From contig FMVK01000001.1 of NCBI GenBank assembly GCA_900102065.1, positions 1 to 64,000 of the forward strand: a DNA stretch of 64,000 bases, in the 5' to 3' direction. The number at the start of each line of letters is the position of its first letter. Position 1 is the first letter of the stretch. This document shows, piece by piece, positions 1-8,639 of the stretch. Under the pieces are notes generated by a model. That model was not told the origin of the DNA, made no database searches, and worked only from the letters and a program-made list of their open reading frames with translations. The position numbers were made by a program, and so were the translations under genes. This DNA comes from Lachnospiraceae bacterium XPB1003 (lineage in GTDB: Bacteria > Bacillota > Clostridia > Lachnospirales > Lachnospiraceae).

Positions 1-68
1 TTTTAAGCTGTTTCCGGACCATTACGTCAACCGTTTGCAGGTTTTATGTAAATATAGTCCTCTGAATG

Positions 69-102
69 AAAAACAGCTCCCCTATACTTCAGGGAACTGT
101 TT
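69..102 (-). terminator. Rho-independent terminator after tRNA-Ser(GGA)
   Basis: Read on the minus strand, the arms ACAGTTCCCT and AGGGGAGCTGT pair around a short AT-rich loop and are followed by a run of five T. It lies directly downstream of the tRNA-Ser(GGA) gene and would end the tRNA transcript. Confidence 0.75.
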
Positions 103-103
103 A

Positions 104-193
104 CGGAGAAGGAGGGATTTGAACCCTCGCGCCGCTATTAACGACCTGCACCCTTTCCAGGGGTGTCCCTTCGGCCAGCTTGGGTACTTCTCC
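104..193 (-). tRNA. tRNA-Ser (anticodon GGA)
   Basis: The minus strand folds as a class II tRNA. The acceptor arms GGAGAAG and CTTCTCC pair, a long variable arm is present, and the T-loop reads GGTTCAAATCC. The anticodon loop in CCCTGGAAAGGG carries GGA, which decodes UCC and UCU. The discriminator base is G, as expected for serine. CCA is not encoded, so the 3' end needs RNase Z trimming and CCA addition. A second tRNA-Ser lies 64 bases upstream and is probably co-transcribed. Confidence 0.95.
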
Positions 194-257
194 ACTTTGC
201 ATATACCCTATGTCCAAACAAATTTGGTTATATGTGATTCTCCTATAAAAGGAAAAA

Positions 258-343
258 CGGAGAGGATGGGATTCGAACCCATGTGGCCGTGAAGCCAAAC
301 GGTTTTCAAGACCGCCTCGTTATGACCGCTTCGATACCTCTCC
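258..343 (-). tRNA. tRNA-Ser (anticodon TGA)
   Basis: The minus strand folds as a class II tRNA with acceptor arms GGAGAGG and CCTCTCC, a T-loop GGTTCGAATCC, and an anticodon stem-loop CGGTCTTGAAAACCG that carries TGA, decoding UCA (and UCG by wobble). The discriminator is G and CCA is not encoded. It is the first tRNA of the pair with tRNA-Ser(GGA). Confidence 0.95.
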
Positions 344-428
344 ATTTGCATTTCGGAGTTCACTCCGTCACGCATCGTTTATATTATCAAATTCAAATAT
401 CGGTGTCAACGAGAATTTTGATAACCTG

Positions 429-460
429 CAAAAAAGCGGGCAGCCTCCCGGCCACCCGCC
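429..460 (-). terminator. Terminator of the zinc-ribbon membrane gene
   Basis: On the minus strand a GC-rich stem (GGCGGGTGGCC against GGCTGCCCGC, small loop) is followed directly by six T. It lies 26 bases past the stop codon of the gene ending at 486. Confidence 0.8.
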
Positions 461-485
461 ATATTGATCATTTTGTCACATCCTG

Positions 486-1037
486 TCAGCCGATCTTATT
501 TCCACACTTTGTGCAGAAAGCAGTTCCGTCGGAAACCGGAGCGCCGCACTTAGGACATGTCTTACCAGCAGCAGGCTGTGCCTGAGCTGCCTGAGGCGCA
601 GGATTCTGAACAGGTGCAGCCTGAGGCTTAGCCTGTGCCTGACCGATATTGCTGAGGTCGGGTATGTCAGGTGTGTTAACAGCCACACCGAAAAGTGATA
701 TCACTGCCATCACAAGGAAGAATACTACGAATACGATCGTTACAAACGAATCGATCTTATTCATTACAGCCTCAGCCGAATACCAGAAACTGTCATAGTC
801 TGTATCTCTTGTAACAGGAAGTCTGAATACGCTTGCGCCGAGGCCGAGCAGCTCATCAATGATCTTGTAGATGATATATATTCCGCCGGCAAACTTAGCC
901 TTTGACTTAAGAGTCTCATCATGCTCAACAAGTGATACATAGATCAGGACACCAACAAAAGGAATGGGTCCGAGTAATGCTGAAATAAATACAAGCGCGA
1001 TGAGCATGTTCATGGGTAATACAAATTTTGATTTCAT
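486..1037 (-). CDS. Small membrane protein with C-terminal zinc ribbon
   Basis: A 183-residue protein of unknown function. It has a hydrophobic N-terminal segment (about residues 8-35), a second strong membrane segment (about 96-122), a linker rich in Ala, Gln and Pro (about 130-158), and a C-terminal zinc ribbon with two CxxC knuckles (C161/C164 and C175/C178). The C-terminal ribbon resembles the zinc_ribbon_2 type often attached to Firmicutes membrane proteins, where it probably faces the cytosol. A clear GGAGGT site precedes the ATG. It is monocistronic, with its own terminator and probable promoter. The zinc-ribbon call is firm; no function can be assigned. Confidence 0.85.
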   Translation of the reverse strand: MKSKFVLPMNMLIALVFISALLGPIPFVGVLIYVSLVEHDETLKSKAKFAGGIYIIYKIIDELLGLGASVFRLPVTRDTDYDSFWYSAEAVMNKIDSFVTIVFVVFFLVMAVISLFGVAVNTPDIPDLSNIGQAQAKPQAAPVQNPAPQAAQAQPAAGKTCPKCGAPVSDGTAFCTKCGNKIG

Positions 1038-1133
1038 TTTTAACCTCCATTCGGAAAGATCGGTTAAGCGATCTCTCTGCTGTTAGCTATGCTATATGTT
1101 GTTGTTATTTCTCAGACAAAATCAACCGCTTGT

Positions 1134-1145
1134 TATGTTAACATA
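1134..1145. promoter_or_regulatory. 12-bp perfect palindrome upstream of the zinc-ribbon gene
   Basis: TATGTTAACATA is a perfect palindrome between the 3' end of ispD and the zinc-ribbon gene. On the minus strand, TTGTCT and TATAGC, spaced 17 bases apart, lie downstream of it as possible -35 and -10 boxes. It could be an operator, but an AT-rich 12-mer can also occur by chance. Confidence 0.3.
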
Positions 1146-1159
1146 GAAGATACTATTTT

Positions 1160-1936
1160 TCAACCCTTCCCGGGCTTTGGTCCTTTCCTTGCGGAAAGTA
1201 TCTTTTCAGCGGTTATCAGATCATCCGGGGTGGTCACTTTTATGTTTTCATAGTTTCCTTCGGTGAGCTTTACTTTCGTATCCGAGAACTGCTCTGCCAC
1301 CATTGCATCATCCGTAATATGGGATGTATCACCGTCCCGGAACATCTTCTCATAGGCTTTACTGATGAGTCCGTATCTGAAAGACTGCGGCGTCTGCACT
1401 ATCCAGACTTTATCACGGGAAGGCGTTTCTGATACAAATCCGTTTTCATCAGCGATCTTAACGGTATCCTTTGAAAGCACACCCGCTGCGCAGGCGCCAT
1501 ACTCCAGCGCATCACAGACGGTGCGCTCAATAACATCTGCCGTGATCATTGCCCGCGCCGCATCATGTATGAGCACGATTACTTCCGTATCTTCATCTGA
1601 CAGGTGTTCTTCCTCTATCTTTTCCACTGTTTTTAACCCGTTGGCTGAGGAATTAAACCTTTCCTTTCCGCCTGCCGTTATGGCCGCAACTTTTTTAAAG
1701 CCGTATTTTGATACATATTCAGCCCTGACCATATCTTCATCGCCGGCATTGACCACAAGAACAATATCATCGACGATGCTTTCTTCAAAAGCTTTCAATG
1801 TAAAATAAATAAGAGGATGACCGCACACTTCCATGTACTGTTTCGGAATATCCGAATGCATCCTCTTTCCCGAACCGCCTGCCAGTATTATCGCAGCGGT
1901 ACGCACTTTCTTATTTTCATATTTCACTGCGTTCAT
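1160..1936 (-). CDS. ispD: 2-C-methyl-D-erythritol 4-phosphate cytidylyltransferase
   Basis: IspD transfers CMP from CTP to methylerythritol 4-phosphate, the third step of the non-mevalonate isoprenoid pathway. The 258-residue protein has the nucleotide-binding loop LAGGSGKRM (residues 18-26), a conserved HDAAR motif in the middle, and a QTPQSF motif before the C-terminal part. The length is slightly above the usual 230-240 because of an N-terminal extension of about ten residues. Ribitol-5-phosphate cytidylyltransferases (TarI) are close relatives, so a teichoic-acid role is possible, but no TarJ partner lies nearby. The start overlaps the tsaD stop by 4 bases, so it is the last gene of the t6A operon and probably translationally coupled. 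Confidence 0.85.
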   Translation of the reverse strand: MNAVKYENKKVRTAAIILAGGSGKRMHSDIPKQYMEVCGHPLIYFTLKAFEESIVDDIVLVVNAGDEDMVRAEYVSKYGFKKVAAITAGGKERFNSSANGLKTVEKIEEEHLSDEDTEVIVLIHDAARAMITADVIERTVCDALEYGACAAGVLSKDTVKIADENGFVSETPSRDKVWIVQTPQSFRYGLISKAYEKMFRDGDTSHITDDAMVAEQFSDTKVKLTEGNYENIKVTTPDDLITAEKILSARKGPKPGKG

Positions 1937-2952
1937 CTCTCTCCCAGTTTAAGATTAGGCACTGCGTTGAGACTGTAATCGCTTCGCACGCCTCTCATAA
2001 ATTCGTAATAACCCGCAGCTCCGATCATCGCGGCATTATCCGTGCAGAGGATAGGCGCGGGACGATAGAATTTTATTCCGCGTGCATTGCACTTCTCTTC
2101 AAATGCGGCACGCAGGTGTCTGTTGGAAGCCACCCCACCCGCAATGGCAAATACTTTTTCTCCGCCTTCATCAAGGGCTGTCATCGCATGATCCGTCAGT
2201 ACATCAACAACAGCTTTCTGAAAAGAAGCCGCCACATCCGCACGGTTAACTTCTATGCCCTGCATTTTGCATGAATTCAGATAATTCAAAACAGCACTCT
2301 TAAGACCGCTGAAAGAAAAATCATAGACCGAATCTCCAACCTTTGCTCTGGGAAAAACGATAGCATCCGGATCGCCTTCATCGGAAACTTTATCTATCTT
2401 GGGCCCGCCGGGATAGCCAAGACCTATAGCTCTCGCAACTTTGTCAAAAGCTTCTCCGGCCGCATCATCCCTGGTCCTTCCGAGGATCTCGTATTTTCCG
2501 TAATCCTGCACTCTCACAAGATGAGTATGTCCGCCGGACACCACCAGGCACGGAAAAGGAGGTTCCAGTTCAGGATGATCTATAAAATTGGCACAGATAT
2601 GCCCTTCGATATGATGGACTCCCACCAAAGGTTTTCCCGATGCAAAAGCAAGCCCCTTCGCAAAAGAAACACCCACCAGAAGCGCCCCCACAAGCCCCGG
2701 TCCGTAAGTTACCGCTATTGCGTCAACATCCTCCAGTCCGACCCCGGCCTGTTTTAACCCTTCCGTCACTACCTGATTAACTCTTTCCGTATGCTTTCTT
2801 GAAGCGATCTCAGGCACCACGCCGCCATAAAGAGTATGTATGTCTATCTGTGATGAGATCACGTTCGACAGAACAGTCCTTCCGTTTTTTACAACGGCCG
2901 CTGCCGTCTCATCACAAGAAGATTCAATTGCTAGGATCAGTGTGTCTTTCAT
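1933..2952 (-). CDS. tsaD: tRNA t6A threonylcarbamoyltransferase subunit TsaD
   Basis: TsaD transfers the threonylcarbamoyl group from threonylcarbamoyl-AMP to A37 of ANN-decoding tRNAs, working with TsaB and TsaE. The protein begins with an ASKHA-fold phosphate motif ([10 protein letters not shown]), carries the metal-binding HxxxH within HHIEGH, and has the family motifs SGGHTHL and GGVASN. An in-frame start at 3021 would add 23 basic residues and overlap the upstream gene. I chose the ATG at 2952 because AGGA lies just before it, it sits 4 bases after the upstream stop, and the protein then begins as TsaD normally does (339 residues). tsaE and tsaB are in the same operon. Confidence 0.95.
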   Translation of the reverse strand: MKDTLILAIESSCDETAAAVVKNGRTVLSNVISSQIDIHTLYGGVVPEIASRKHTERVNQVVTEGLKQAGVGLEDVDAIAVTYGPGLVGALLVGVSFAKGLAFASGKPLVGVHHIEGHICANFIDHPELEPPFPCLVVSGGHTHLVRVQDYGKYEILGRTRDDAAGEAFDKVARAIGLGYPGGPKIDKVSDEGDPDAIVFPRAKVGDSVYDFSFSGLKSAVLNYLNSCKMQGIEVNRADVAASFQKAVVDVLTDHAMTALDEGGEKVFAIAGGVASNRHLRAAFEEKCNARGIKFYRPAPILCTDNAAMIGAAGYYEFMRGVRSDYSLNAVPNLKLGER

Positions 2953-2956
2953 TTTC

Positions 2957-3562
2957 TTATTCCTGTTTATTCTTATCCTCGGCAAGATCAAAGCCAAAGA
3001 TCTTCCAATGATTCTCCGCATCTTTGCGAAGGATGAAGACTTCCTTGGTTGCCGTATATGTATTTCCCGATTTCAGACTGTATGTGCAGTACAGTCTTGC
3101 GCACTCGTGTCCGTCATGAGTGAAATATTCCACTTCCGTTGAAGGTGATACCACACTGTCATGAATCGTGATATTGCCGGCCTTAAATGTATCTATATCA
3201 GCCTCCAGCGCAACTCTGTAATCAACATCTGTCTGCTGGGCTTTAAGTTCATCGTCAAAAAGAGAACGTGACAGCACCGCAAGGCTCATCAATTCCTCTG
3301 AGCTGTAGCTTTCGTTATAAAAGCACTGCGTTATCTCGTTATAATATTTGACCACCTGCACCGGTGTCGGAGGATACTCCTTATATCGCGCTCCGGAAAG
3401 GATCTTTTGAACCTTGGTCATCTCTTTCACGGCAGTATCCTCCAGATGCTGTGCGGACACCGCAGCCTTGTTACGCGAAGTCAGATGGAAATAGAAGCCC
3501 ATCAGCGCTCCCACCACAAAGATCATTATGATGATTGTTTTAACCGCAGTCTTGCTGTTCAT
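2957..3562 (-). CDS. Membrane-anchored DUF6715-like protein
   Basis: A predicted single-pass protein of 201 residues. After a short cytosolic start it has one membrane helix (about residues 6-27) and then a soluble external domain with predicted helices followed by a beta-rich C-terminal part containing a [14 protein letters not shown] segment. It resembles the DUF6715 family found in Lachnospiraceae; no biochemical role is known to me. I chose the ATG at 3562 over the upstream one at 3616 because the longer form adds a polar run ahead of the membrane segment and a 77-base overlap with rnz. It lies between rnz and tsaD in the t6A operon, so it is co-expressed with them, but its link to tRNA biology is unproven. 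Confidence 0.7.
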   Translation of the reverse strand: MNSKTAVKTIIIMIFVVGALMGFYFHLTSRNKAAVSAQHLEDTAVKEMTKVQKILSGARYKEYPPTPVQVVKYYNEITQCFYNESYSSEELMSLAVLSRSLFDDELKAQQTDVDYRVALEADIDTFKAGNITIHDSVVSPSTEVEYFTHDGHECARLYCTYSLKSGNTYTATKEVFILRKDAENHWKIFGFDLAEDKNKQE

Positions 3563-4466
3563 CCTCAAATACGAATTCCTTTGACATACCGTCTTTTCCG
3601 GCGATTGCATTTTCAAAAACAGAACGTACCATCGGCATAAAAGGTTCAGGTCTTGTCATGGCAGGTCCGTAATGCGTAAGCCACATTTCACACGGTCCTG
3701 CTTTTACCGCAAGTTCTGCTGCTTCTCTGAAAGTCATATGCTTTTTGGCCTTTGCTTTATCAAGCTTATCATCTTCGCCATACATTCCTTCGCATATGAA
3801 AAGATCCGCCCCCTTCGCATTTTCAACTATGGACTCTACAGGTCTGGTGTCAGTAGCATAGGTCACCTTAAGTCCCTTGCGTTCCGGCCCCATGACCATA
3901 TCCGGCGTAAAATGCATACCGTCTTCATCTATGATCTGACCATGCTGAAGTCTGTTCCAATACTTTAAAGGAATGTTCTTTTCTTTCGCAGCTTCAGCAT
4001 CAAATCTGCCTTTTCTCTCGATCACTATGCTATATCCGTAACAGATCACATTGTGATTGACTTTGAAAGCCTGAATATATCCGCCTTCAAGTTCTATCCT
4101 TTCCTCGGGAGAGGATAACTCATGAAATTTGATCTCGAAGGGCAGATCCCTTGCTATCACTCTGAGGGAATTCACAACTCTCTCAAGGCCCTTAGGCCCC
4201 ACCATCAGCACCGGCTCCGTTCTTTCGGAATTCGCCATGTTCAAAAGCATACCCGGAAGACCGCTTATGTGATCCGCGTGATAATGGGTAAAACAGATCA
4301 CCCCTATGGGATTTGCACTCCATCCTTTTTTCTGAAGCGCGATCTGCGTTCCCTCTCCACAGTCTATCAATATACTGAGTCCGTTATATCTTGCTATCAT
4401 TGATGTAAGATAGCGTCGCGGCAGCGGCATCATCCCGCCGGTGCCCAGCAGACAAATATCAAGCAT
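3540..4466 (-). CDS. rnz: Ribonuclease Z (tRNA 3' endonuclease)
   Basis: RNase Z cuts the 3' trailer of tRNA precursors that lack an encoded CCA. The protein has a metallo-beta-lactamase fold with the zinc motif THYHADH (about residue 60), an upstream DCGEGTQ strand motif, ATDTRP and the late CEGMY region, and its 308 residues match the short ELAC1-type form. Its C-terminal HYGPAM segment supplies another metal ligand. It sits between rimI and a DUF6715-like gene in the t6A operon. The two tRNA-Ser genes in this window lack CCA, which fits a need for this enzyme. Confidence 0.93.
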   Translation of the reverse strand: MLDICLLGTGGMMPLPRRYLTSMIARYNGLSILIDCGEGTQIALQKKGWSANPIGVICFTHYHADHISGLPGMLLNMANSERTEPVLMVGPKGLERVVNSLRVIARDLPFEIKFHELSSPEERIELEGGYIQAFKVNHNVICYGYSIVIERKGRFDAEAAKEKNIPLKYWNRLQHGQIIDEDGMHFTPDMVMGPERKGLKVTYATDTRPVESIVENAKGADLFICEGMYGEDDKLDKAKAKKHMTFREAAELAVKAGPCEMWLTHYGPAMTRPEPFMPMVRSVFENAIAGKDGMSKEFVFEDEQQDCG

Positions 4467-4477
4467 TCTTCAAATTC

Positions 4478-4915
4478 CTATCTTCTCTTCCACATGATCA
4501 CCGCATCTTCAACAGGATTACTGTAGAAATTCTTTCTTCTTCCCTCTTCCGAAAAACCGAGCCCTTCATATAGCGCGATGGCAGGTTCATTGCCCGCCCT
4601 TACCTCGAGGGTATAATCTTCTATTCCCAGCTCTCTCCCCGCATCCATGAGTTCGGAAAGAAGCTTTACCGCGATCCCTCGTCTTCTGTATCCTGGATCA
4701 ACGGCAACATTTGTTATATCAGCATCCGGCGGAGTCATCACAAGTCCCGCCTGCCCTACAAGCTTTTCTCCTTCAAAAGCTCCGTAAAATAAATAAGTCG
4801 AATCATTTTTCAGGGCATCTTCAAAATCTTTTCTTTTCCACGGAACGGAAAAACAGGCACTTTCAAGAGCGACAGTCTGATCAAGATCCTTTGCTTCAAG
4901 CCTGCGTATCATCAT
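4478..4915 (-). CDS. rimI: Ribosomal protein S18-alanine N-acetyltransferase
   Basis: RimI is a GNAT-family acetyltransferase that acetylates the N-terminal alanine of ribosomal protein S18. The 145 residues cover the whole GNAT fold: an early ACFSVPW segment typical of RimI, the acetyl-CoA loop around VDPGYRRRGIA (about residues 72-82), and the LEVRAGNEPAIALYEGLGF motif. The start overlaps tsaB by 4 bases. rimI next to tsaB is a very common arrangement and supports the name over a generic GNAT label. Confidence 0.92.
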   Translation of the reverse strand: MMIRRLEAKDLDQTVALESACFSVPWKRKDFEDALKNDSTYLFYGAFEGEKLVGQAGLVMTPPDADITNVAVDPGYRRRGIAVKLLSELMDAGRELGIEDYTLEVRAGNEPAIALYEGLGFSEEGRRKNFYSNPVEDAVIMWKRR

Positions 4916-5649
4916 TTTTTCTCATCACACTTTTCATTGCGTACCCGCTCTGCCTGGGACGGTCTTAAGTATTCCGGAGCAAATGCATCAGCTGTAACCG
5001 CCTTACCCTGTCCGAATAAGATTTCTCCCAGCACAGCCACACAGCCGGCATCCTGAGTATTCCTGTGTGCGGGAGCAAAAATGTAAGACACATCTGTTTT
5101 TTCTTTCATAAGGTCTTTGATCAGATCCTTATAAGCATCCGCGCCGTCGCCCAGGAAAACTATACCGGTGCCTCTATTCTTAGCAAATCCGGCCGCAGCT
5201 TCCACCTGTTCGGCTGCATCTACAGCCCTGTTCTCACTCAATACTTCAAGCGCCGCTGTTTCATCAAAAGCATATATGCCGCTGTAAACCTGCGAATGTC
5301 TTGCATCCATCATGGGACATACCACTCTGTCTGTTCCGCAAAACTGATATGCCATGGCATCAAGAGTCGGTACAGGTATGATCGGGATATCAAGAGCCTG
5401 CGCTATTCCCTTGGCTGTAGCAGCTCCGATACGCAGCCCCGTAAACGATCCCGGTCCTGCCGCCACTGCTATGGCATCAGCCAGGCCAAGGTCGAACTCC
5501 GTCATCCTCTTCACTTCGTCCAGCATGGGAAGAAGTGTCTCCGAATGTGTCTTTTTATGAGTGATACTGTAAACTCCGGTAATCCGCCCGTCGCAGCAGA
5601 TGGCAACGCTTGCGGTCATCCCGGTGGAATCAATGGCGATTATATTCAT
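4912..5649 (-). CDS. tsaB: tRNA t6A biosynthesis subunit TsaB
   Basis: TsaB is the non-catalytic partner that holds TsaD and TsaE together in the bacterial t6A synthase. The 245-residue ASKHA-fold protein begins MNIIAIDSTG and has the phosphate loop region GPGSFTGLRIGAATAKG (about residues 66-82). It overlaps both neighbours (rimI and tsaE) by 4 bases, the classic operon order. Confidence 0.95.
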   Translation of the reverse strand: MNIIAIDSTGMTASVAICCDGRITGVYSITHKKTHSETLLPMLDEVKRMTEFDLGLADAIAVAAGPGSFTGLRIGAATAKGIAQALDIPIIPVPTLDAMAYQFCGTDRVVCPMMDARHSQVYSGIYAFDETAALEVLSENRAVDAAEQVEAAAGFAKNRGTGIVFLGDGADAYKDLIKDLMKEKTDVSYIFAPAHRNTQDAGCVAVLGEILFGQGKAVTADAFAPEYLRPSQAERVRNEKCDEKK

Positions 5650-6086
5650 CTTATGGTTATCTTCCTGTAATCATTACCCTTCGCAGGGTCCTTCTCTATG
5701 GTTATATGCATCGCATTCTCAGGCAGAAGTTCTTCGATCAGTTCCGCCCATTCGATCATGCATACACCCTCTCCGTAAAAATAATCCTCAAAGCCCACTT
5801 CGTACATTTCATCCGGATCCTCTATCCGGTATACATCGAAATGGTAAAAAGGAAGTCTTCCTTCATCGTAAACCTGGAGTATCGTAAAGGTGGGAGAATT
5901 GACCGGTTCCTCTATGCCAAGCCCCTTGGCAAGCCCCTGTGCCAGCACCGTCTTTCCGACTCCCAGGTCTCCCTTCAAAGTGATCACAAGTCCCGGAGAT
6001 GCCTCCATTCCGATCTTCTCACCAAGCGCAAAAGTCTCTTCAGCACTTTTTGTTTCGATTGTCTTTATATCTTCAATATCCATCAA
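5646..6086 (-). CDS. tsaE: tRNA t6A biosynthesis ATPase TsaE
   Basis: TsaE is the small P-loop ATPase of the t6A complex, needed for turnover of TsaB-TsaD. The 146-residue protein carries the Walker A motif GDLGVGKT (about residues 39-46), the switch region NSPTFT, HFDVYR, and the late WAE motif. Length and domain order are normal. Its start overlaps the YcxB-like gene by 4 bases. Confidence 0.95.
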   Translation of the reverse strand: MMDIEDIKTIETKSAEETFALGEKIGMEASPGLVITLKGDLGVGKTVLAQGLAKGLGIEEPVNSPTFTILQVYDEGRLPFYHFDVYRIEDPDEMYEVGFEDYFYGEGVCMIEWAELIEELLPENAMHITIEKDPAKGNDYRKITIR

Positions 6087-6574
6087 TATCTGACTTTCAT
6101 CTTTTTGGGATCCATATATTTTCCCAGTAAAGCCAACAGTCCGGGAAGTTTTTCTCCCAACTGCTTACGAGGAAAAATACATGCATTTCTCTTTCCTGTA
6201 TAAACCACGATACTCTGCCTGGTGGATACAGCCTTCGTGCACTTATCCCATTCGGCACAGGTAACAACATCATCCTGGGAAACAGTGATCCCCTTTTCTC
6301 CGATATCGTATACCAGCGGCTTCTTGAACACGCTGTTCATCATCTGGACTTTCGAACGATACTTAAGATTGATTGGAAGATAGAGGATCAGCAGGATGGC
6401 AAGAGCCAGATATACCGCCTCCATTGTCTTCGCAAAAAACAGCAGTCCCAAAACGCCAAAGCATACCGAAAGTATCCCGGAAAACTTGGAATAATTATGA
6501 TAAACAAGATAATCGTAAAGTATCTTGTCACTCATCTGAACTTCAAAATGCATATCCGGTTCTTTTTCTTCCAT
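6083..6574 (-). CDS. YcxB-like membrane protein
   Basis: A 163-residue protein with an N-terminal soluble stretch, two adjacent membrane helices (about residues 34-70 from the chosen start) and a C-terminal soluble beta-rich domain with an FPRKQL motif. This layout matches the YcxB-like family, whose function is not known. I chose the ATG at 6574, preceded by GGAG about 8 bases upstream, rather than the one at 6616. It is the first gene of the t6A operon and lies just after a probable promoter. Confidence 0.7.
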   Translation of the reverse strand: MEEKEPDMHFEVQMSDKILYDYLVYHNYSKFSGILSVCFGVLGLLFFAKTMEAVYLALAILLILYLPINLKYRSKVQMMNSVFKKPLVYDIGEKGITVSQDDVVTCAEWDKCTKAVSTRQSIVVYTGKRNACIFPRKQLGEKLPGLLALLGKYMDPKKMKVRY

Positions 6575-6632
6575 GACACCGACTCCGTTAATCTCTTCAA
6601 AAAGCGCAAAAACCACACAATACTAACAGTTT

Positions 6633-6661
6633 ATTATAACAAAAAACAGCCCTGAACTCAA
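6633..6661 (-). promoter_or_regulatory. Predicted sigma-A promoter of the t6A operon
   Basis: On the minus strand, TTGAGT (6656-6661) and a perfect TATAAT (6633-6638) are separated by 17 bases, ahead of the YcxB-tsaE-tsaB-rimI-rnz-tsaD-ispD operon. The -35 box lies inside the loop and arm of the terminator of the preceding efflux operon. Confidence 0.6.
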
Positions 6662-6673
6662 TTCAGAGCTGTT
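6641..6673 (-). terminator. Terminator of the ABC efflux operon
   Basis: The arms AACAGCTCTGAA and TTCAGGGCTGTT on the minus strand form a 12-base stem with one mismatch and a 5-base loop, followed by T-rich sequence. It lies 26 bases after the permease stop codon and overlaps the next promoter. Confidence 0.8.
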
Positions 6674-6698
6674 TCTAATAAGCATCCCGGACATTGCC

Positions 6699-7901
6699 TT
6701 ACTCCGATCTGAGCGCATCGATCGGATTCAGATTACTTGCCCGTTTCGCAGGCATCCATCCGAATATGATACCCACCGCAGCCGAAAATCCAAAACCCAG
6801 TGCAATGGCACCGAAGGATACCGTAAACTGAGCTTTCATAAGCGATGCTGCCACAAGTGCAATGACGAGACCTATAACGATACCTATCACTCCGCCAACG
6901 CCGGAAAGTACCACAGATTCGATCAGGAACTGAGCCTGTATTCTGGAAGGTTCGGCACCAAGTGCTTTTCTCAGGCCTATCTCTTTTGTTCTCTCCGATA
7001 CGCTTGTAAGCATCATGTTCATGATACCGATACCGCCTACCACAAGAGCAATGGATGCAATACCGCCGAGCATGGTCCCGAGAAGTCCGTAGACCTTATC
7101 CATCATCTCCATGAGAGAGTCCATATTGATGACTGCATAAAAATCGTCATCTCCGTTATAGATCCTGTTAAGCGCTTTTCTTAAAGCACTCTCCACTTCA
7201 CTTATCTTAGCACCGGAACTGATATAGACTTCAGCATTCTCAACATTGTTCTTTCCGCTCATCGCGAGAGCATTCTTATAAGGAATGATGATGGTACCGT
7301 CCTTCTGACTGTTGTCGGACATATAAGAATTTATGCTTTCATCCTTTTTTCTGATGCCTATGATCGTATAGGTATATCCACCCACAAGGATCTTTCTGCC
7401 GATGATATCTTTTCCTCTGAGAACTTTTTTAACATATACGGGATCGACTATGCAGACATAACTGTCTCCGCTCATATCCGATTCAACAAAAGATCTTCCG
7501 TAGGCGATGATATCTTTATTTCTTTCAAAATAAATAAACGACTTTCCCGCGATATCCGTTTTTTCATACACTTCATTATCTACTACGGATGTTGTTGTGA
7601 AAGATACTGTCGGTGATACACCGTCCACACCCTCGATATTACTGATGGATCTTAGATCACCTTCTGTCAGACCATCCTTAAGAGGCGTTGACCATGTCAT
7701 AATGTTAAGGGTGCCGGCGCCCAGAGTTGAGAACTGGTTCATCACATTATCCGATACTATCTGAACTATAGTGATAAGACCTATTACCGCAGCAACACCT
7801 ATCATTATTCCCAGCATCGTCAGGAACGATCTCATCTTATTTGATTTTATATTCTGCAGAGCCATTACCACGCTCTGCTTGACCACTGCTAAACTGAGCA
7901 T
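6699..7901 (-). CDS. MacB/FtsX-family ABC transporter permease
   Basis: A 400-residue permease with the MacB/FtsX layout: one N-terminal membrane helix (about residues 20-42), a large extracytoplasmic domain (about 45-270), and three C-terminal helices (about 275-390). The cytoplasmic loop SERTKEIGLRKALGA is the FtsX-domain coupling segment and is well conserved here. The ATPase is a separate upstream gene, as is usual in Firmicutes. With the membrane-fusion protein and ATPase it should form a tripartite-like exporter for peptides, antimicrobials or envelope molecules. The substrate cannot be deduced. AGAGGGGA precedes the ATG. Confidence 0.9.
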   Translation of the reverse strand: MLSLAVVKQSVVMALQNIKSNKMRSFLTMLGIMIGVAAVIGLITIVQIVSDNVMNQFSTLGAGTLNIMTWSTPLKDGLTEGDLRSISNIEGVDGVSPTVSFTTTSVVDNEVYEKTDIAGKSFIYFERNKDIIAYGRSFVESDMSGDSYVCIVDPVYVKKVLRGKDIIGRKILVGGYTYTIIGIRKKDESINSYMSDNSQKDGTIIIPYKNALAMSGKNNVENAEVYISSGAKISEVESALRKALNRIYNGDDDFYAVINMDSLMEMMDKVYGLLGTMLGGIASIALVVGGIGIMNMMLTSVSERTKEIGLRKALGAEPSRIQAQFLIESVVLSGVGGVIGIVIGLVIALVAASLMKAQFTVSFGAIALGFGFSAAVGIIFGWMPAKRASNLNPIDALRSE

Positions 7902-7922
7902 TTCTTTTCCCCTCTAAAAAGC

Positions 7923-8636
7923 TTACGCATCCTCTAGATTTCCTTCGCTGATATCGCCATCCAGTATCCTTACGATCCTTCCGGCATGGGATGCGATCTT
8001 TGCATCATGGGTGATCATGATTATCGTACGTCCTTCATCATTCAGTTCATGGAAAAGATCCATTACTGCAGCGCCTGTCTTCTGATCAAGTGCTCCCGTA
8101 GGCTCATCCGCAAGGAGTATTGTCGGATTGGTTGCGATAGCTCTTGCTATGGCAACTCTCTGCTGCTGTCCGCCGGAGAGCTGATTCGGAAAATGATGCA
8201 TCTTGTCAGCCAGTCCTACCTTGGTCAGCATCTCCTCAACACGAGCTTTTCTTTCCTTCTCATGCATATTCGCATAAATAAGAGGAAGTTCAACATTATG
8301 CCATGCATCCTGACGCTGCAGAAGATAGAATGACTGGAATATGAATCCCACTTCCTTGCTTCTGATATGCGCAAGACTTGTCTGATCTTCGTCTTCGATA
8401 AGGCGATTGTTAAGCCAGTATTTTCCGGATGTAGGTACATCGAGGCATCCGATGATATTCATCAGCGTACTTTTTCCCGAGCCGGAAGGTCCCAGTATCG
8501 CAAGGAACTCGCCTTTGTATACGGTGAGGTCGATGCCTTTTAATACTACCGAAACCTCATCACCCATCTGGTATTCTTTTGTTATGCCTTCCATTCGGAG
8601 AATCTCTTCTCCTGCCGTACTCTCATTCATCATCAT
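7923..8636 (-). CDS. MacB/LolD-type ABC transporter ATP-binding protein
   Basis: A 237-residue ABC ATPase with Walker [10 protein letters not shown] (about residues 50-58), Q-loop FQSFYLL, signature [14 protein letters not shown], Walker [13 protein letters not shown] and the switch HDAK. The [10 protein letters not shown] form and the short length are typical of the MacB/LolD/SalX group that partners FtsX-type permeases. It lies between the fusion protein and permease genes with gaps of 3 and 21 bases. Confidence 0.93.
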   Translation of the reverse strand: MMMNESTAGEEILRMEGITKEYQMGDEVSVVLKGIDLTVYKGEFLAILGPSGSGKSTLMNIIGCLDVPTSGKYWLNNRLIEDEDQTSLAHIRSKEVGFIFQSFYLLQRQDAWHNVELPLIYANMHEKERKARVEEMLTKVGLADKMHHFPNQLSGGQQQRVAIARAIATNPTILLADEPTGALDQKTGAAVMDLFHELNDEGRTIIMITHDAKIASHAGRIVRILDGDISEGNLEDA

Positions 8637-8639
8637 AAC

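Noticed and set aside
101-298. A 65-codon open frame on the minus strand
   Set aside because: It runs through the two tRNA-Ser genes and has no independent support.
1933-3021. TsaD starting at 3021
   Set aside because: It would add 23 basic residues not seen in the family and overlap the upstream gene; the ATG at 2952 fits better.
5065-6203. Plus-strand frames of 197-201 codons across tsaB and tsaE
   Set aside because: They are antisense shadows of strongly conserved genes.
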